This document shows, one piece after another, positions 61,417 through 64,000 of a stretch of 64,000 nucleotides of DNA. A program made the translations under genes and the position numbers. The stretch lies in assembly GCA_965208605.1 (NCBI GenBank), contig OZ242345.1:1302001-1366000 (forward strand), in the 5' to 3' direction. This DNA is from UBA9659 sp965208605. GTDB lineage: Bacteria > Pseudomonadota > Gammaproteobacteria > Pseudomonadales > Azotimanducaceae. Numbering within the stretch: the first letter of the stretch is position 1; the number at the start of each line of letters is the position of its first letter. Under the pieces are notes generated by a model. That model was given only the letters and a program-made list of their open reading frames with translations. It ran no database searches and was not told the DNA's origin.

Positions 61417-62247
61417 GTGCATAATGTGGTGAAAATCATATCTGGAATCTTTGCCCCGCTTTTATGGGTCACAATGCTATGGGTCACAATGTTCTGGGTC
61501 ACAGTGCTATGGAGCAGCATCCTGACTAGCGCTGATACCATGGCCGCAAAAGACACACAAAAACATGGCTCTGTAAAACACGGCTCTGCGAAACCTGATT
61601 CTAAAAAACCTGATTCTAAAAAGCCTGCTTCTAAAAAGCCTGATTCTAAAAAGCATAGCCCTGGTATTGATTTCACCGGTGCTTGGGAAATTGACTATCA
61701 GCAGAGCGAGGAACCCAACGCGAAAATTCGCTGGCTTTATGCTCAGATGAAATCAAAAGCAGAGCGGGAACTGCAACGAGCCAGAAGCGATCGTAACTAC
61801 CATATTGACTCCAGAGTGAGTAACCCACAGACCATCATTGGTCTCGGTCGCCTAGCGGAAAAAATCGCCGCCGCAACAGTGCTCCATATCAAACAGTATC
61901 AGGACCACATCATCATCAAACGCAATGATGATTTTGCGCTTATTTGTGATTTTAATTGGGGGGAATTGACGGAAAGTCCCTTGGGTAAGGAAAGCTGCCG
62001 TTGGCAAAAAAATCGACTATCTTTTTTGATCGTTTTGCCGGACGGGCTGATAGTGCGGCATCTCTTTTCTATTGGGTCTAGTCAACGACAACTGCAGGTG
62101 GCAACTACCGTAGAGATGTCTGGCGGTAATTATCCCTTCACTCTGAACCGGGTCTATGTGCCGCTTGACCCGAGCGAAAGTATGTACGATTGTAAATACA
62201 CTATTGCTAATCAGACCACCTGTTCCCTGAACAGGCGTAGCAACTAG
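61417..62247 (+). CDS. Envelope protein of unknown function with repeat-rich N-terminus
   Basis: 276 residues, GTG start. The N-terminus is a signal/anchor built from 5-residue repeats (LLWVTMLWVTMFWVTVLWSS), followed by a Lys/Ser-rich linker of repeats (SKKPDSKKPASKKPDSKKHS); both come from 15-bp tandem repeats (about 61,465-61,505 and 61,585-61,655). The remaining 190 residues begin IDFTGAWEIDYQQSEE and continue as a probable beta-rich, lipocalin-like periplasmic domain (HIKQYQDHIIIKRNDDFALI), which I cannot assign to a family. It ends 3 nt before the next gene and is likely co-transcribed with it. Confidence 0.7.
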   Translation: MHNVVKIISGIFAPLLWVTMLWVTMFWVTVLWSSILTSADTMAAKDTQKHGSVKHGSAKPDSKKPDSKKPASKKPDSKKHSPGIDFTGAWEIDYQQSEEPNAKIRWLYAQMKSKAERELQRARSDRNYHIDSRVSNPQTIIGLGRLAEKIAAATVLHIKQYQDHIIIKRNDDFALICDFNWGELTESPLGKESCRWQKNRLSFLIVLPDGLIVRHLFSIGSSQRQLQVATTVEMSGGNYPFTLNRVYVPLDPSESMYDCKYTIANQTTCSLNRRSN

Positions 62248-62250
62248 TCC

Positions 62251-63357
62251 ATGCGGATACCAATAGCCGGATTGCTTCCAGTCTTATTGCTGGTCGTCAG
62301 TTGTACTTCTGTGTTTCGCTTAGCGCCAGTGGCGAAACTTCGTGCGCCAATGTTTGAGCCGGTTGAACTGAACTACGCGCATGCTTCGCTTGCTGAGCGG
62401 CCCAACCTGAATATCAGCCTGGAGACATTCACTTCAACGCTGAAAGTCAGCAGCCCCATCTACAGCTCAGCAACCCGGATCAGATCAGTTGAAACGCGTT
62501 ATCTACCCTATGTATTGAAGCGAACTCTTGATCTTTCTCAATACTGGGGCGCTGTGCGAGTCTTACCCAGAGCAGACCCCAGCGCGGAACTGCAGGTCTC
62601 TGGCACTATTCTGTCCTCAGACGGGGTTGAGCTCAGGTTGCTGATCAAGGTCACCGATGCCACCGGCCAAGTGTGGCTTGATAACCTCTATCATGAAACT
62701 GCAACTGACCTCCACTATGGGGCAACTCCCCATTATCTGGATGACCCCTTCCAGAATTTGTTCAACCGAGTAGCCAATGATCTCAGCGCCCGATTGCAAC
62801 TAGTGCCCACCGCGGCACAGCAACGTATTCTTGATATGGCAATGCTGAGCTATGCAGTGGCATTATCGCCCGCATCATTTTCTGGATACCTCGCCGATGC
62901 TCAGGACGGCGAGTTGAAGCTACTATCCCTGCCCGCCCGGGACGACCCTCTATTGAGTAGAGTGGATAAGATCCGGCAAGGTGAATATCTATTCACCGAT
63001 GGTGTGGATGCCCAGTATGAGCTGCTCTTCCGTCAGTTGGGACCCACCTACGCCTGGTGGCGACATTACAGTTATGAATTGATCATCGGTAATGAAAAGT
63101 TGGAACAGATTGATGCTACCCGCGGTGCCACCCGAGGCTCCTGGTATGCGATGGAGCGCATTTATAAAACCTACAAAGAATCCAAGATGAACGAAGACGC
63201 GCTGCGGGAACTGACACTTTCCTTTGATAATGAAACCCGCCCCCTAGTGACCCAGATAGCCGGGAAAGTGATTGAATTGAGCGGTACACTTGATATGCAG
63301 TATGACGAATGGCGCCGCATACTGCGGGATATTTACCGCGAAGAGACGGGTTTATAG
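62251..63357 (+). CDS. Putative lipoprotein of unknown function
   Basis: 368 residues with a lipoprotein signal (IAGLLPVLLLVVSC, lipobox VVSC). The next 150 residues include LPYVLKRTLDLSQYWGAVRV, a pattern seen in proteins of gammaproteobacterial envelopes that combine a LpoB/YajG-like beta domain (QVSGTILSSDGVELRLLIKV) with a C-terminal helical region (YELIIGNEKLEQIDATRGAT). No enzyme motif is visible. Codirectional with the preceding envelope gene and the MATE exporter; function unknown. Confidence 0.68.
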   Translation: MRIPIAGLLPVLLLVVSCTSVFRLAPVAKLRAPMFEPVELNYAHASLAERPNLNISLETFTSTLKVSSPIYSSATRIRSVETRYLPYVLKRTLDLSQYWGAVRVLPRADPSAELQVSGTILSSDGVELRLLIKVTDATGQVWLDNLYHETATDLHYGATPHYLDDPFQNLFNRVANDLSARLQLVPTAAQQRILDMAMLSYAVALSPASFSGYLADAQDGELKLLSLPARDDPLLSRVDKIRQGEYLFTDGVDAQYELLFRQLGPTYAWWRHYSYELIIGNEKLEQIDATRGATRGSWYAMERIYKTYKESKMNEDALRELTLSFDNETRPLVTQIAGKVIELSGTLDMQYDEWRRILRDIYREETGL

Positions 63358-63376
63358 GGCTGTTACTGATAGCAGT

Positions 63377-63453
63377 CGCGGTCGTCACGCGATGATGGTC
63401 GCACTATAGTAGTCACGCGATGGCAGTCACGCGATGGTTGTCACGCGATGGCG
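63377..63453. repeat. Tandem repeat, 14 bp, upstream of the MATE gene
   Basis: Three near-perfect copies of GTCACGCGATGGNN (63412-63453) preceded by two diverged copies. It lies about 55 bp upstream of the MATE gene start. Confidence 0.88.
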
Positions 63454-63508
63454 GTGACCCGAGTCAACTCCGCTTAAACAGACATCGCTACACAGGAAGA
63501 TTACCCAC

Positions 63509-64000
63509 TTGACCGACACATCGGCACCATTGATCCCGGCGACGCCAGCAACCCCGGCGACCCCGGTAGCAGCAGACTCTGCTCTCCCGGGGATCATACT
63601 TGAGGCAGGCAAGCTGTTCCGCCTGGCATTACCACTCATGGGCGCTCAGGTCGCCATGATGGGGATGGGCGTGGCGGATGTGGTCATGGCCGGACGATAC
63701 AGTTCCATAGACCTGGCTGGCGTGGCACTGGGAAGTAGCATCTTCTGGCCAACCTTGATGCTATTGATGGGGCTTATCAACGCAGTCACGCCCATAGTCT
63801 CGCAACAACATGGCGCCAAAAAATATACGGAAATCGGTGCTACGATTCGCCAAGGACTCTGGCTGGCGTTGATCGGCGGGCTGACCGGCATGCTCGTCCT
63901 GAATAACATTGCACCAGTGTATCTCTGGCTAGATGTTGACCCGGCTGCCAGTAGTGTCTCCATTCCTTATCTCAAGTATTGCTCTTTCGGTATGCCCGCG
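63509..64000 (+). CDS. MATE family efflux pump, N-terminal part, cut by window edge
   Basis: At least 164 residues from a TTG start 7 nt after AGGAAG: LTDTSAPLIPATPATPATPV is a Pro/Ala/Thr repeat leader, then LFRLALPLMGAQVAMMGMGV and ADVVMAGRYSSIDLAGVALG, SSIFWPTLMLLMGLINAVTP and IVSQQHGAKKYTEIGATIRQ, the standard first helices and loop of NorM-type multidrug/Na+ or H+ antiporters. The C-terminus lies outside the window. Confidence 0.85.
   Translation, partial: MTDTSAPLIPATPATPATPVAADSALPGIILEAGKLFRLALPLMGAQVAMMGMGVADVVMAGRYSSIDLAGVALGSSIFWPTLMLLMGLINAVTPIVSQQHGAKKYTEIGATIRQGLWLALIGGLTGMLVLNNIAPVYLWLDVDPAASSVSIPYLKYCSFGMPA

Noticed and set aside
1..64000. tRNA and rRNA genes
   Set aside because: I saw no CCA-ended cloverleaf or rRNA segment; a covariance-model scan would settle it.

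Overview
The window looks like a gammaproteobacterial chromosome of middling GC. Conserved blocks support this: fis-purH-purD next to aroQ; recA-recX-alaS-lysC; zapA with a small ZapB-like gene, divergent from a UbiH-type hydroxylase; slyX; gcvT-gcvH-gcvPA-gcvPB. A membrane pyrophosphatase (hppA) faces a pyrophosphate-dependent phosphofructokinase (pfp). That pairing is known from methanotrophs and sulfur-oxidising symbionts, so a marine chemotroph or symbiont lineage is plausible, but I cannot name a species.

Layout. 1-7.97 kb: purine genes (purD cut by the left edge), fis, aroQ, a stand-alone DsbD N-terminal domain, a lipoprotein, a DUF2333 protein and hppA. 8.2-11.8 kb: pfp, a YbdK-type ligase and an AstE/aspartoacylase-like protein. 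12-16.6 kb: glycine cleavage operon. 16.8-21.6 kb: a Type ISP restriction-modification gene interrupted at an 18-G tract, a probable phase switch. 22-33.2 kb: UbiH-like, zapA, a PhoD-like phosphatase, valS (apparently no ATG start), a quinone oxidoreductase, slyX, hisF, hisH, an orphan oadG and a fatty acid desaturase. 33.3-47.9 kb: an AAA ATPase, then ten co-directed, tightly packed genes. 48.2-54.4 kb: lysC, alaS, recX, recA. 54.7-56.4 kb: a small Type II restriction-modification module. 56.5-64 kb: a radical SAM protein, an MFS transporter, an acyl-CoA synthetase, two envelope proteins and the start of a MATE exporter.

The most striking element is the ten-gene cluster (47,895 down to 35,369). 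In transcription order it encodes an FHA protein, a MotA/TolQ/ExbB-like channel, a second FHA protein, a PP2C phosphatase, a dead trypsin-like protein with an FHA tail, an intact trypsin-like protease with an FHA tail, a MotB/ExbD-like protein with a DUF2135-like periplasmic domain, and three membrane Ser/Thr kinases carrying Sel1 repeats. It reads as a phosphorylation-controlled, possibly proton-driven envelope machine. I know of no named system with this composition.

Two repeat classes pervade the non-coding DNA. The first is long intergenic clusters of dRS3-like inverted repeats (ends like CGTCATTCTCG and GGGAATCCAGA) with internal hairpins whose arms co-vary between copies, and MITE-like units bounded by inverted GGAATCCAGAGGAAC. 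The second is short tandem repeats of 10-17 bp, most often 14-15 bp, lying just upstream of genes or inside N-terminal or linker codons (purH, hppA, gcvH, valS, hisF, hisH, recA, the MFS gene, the MATE gene). Several gene tails (gcvPB, the AAA ATPase) run into repeat DNA.
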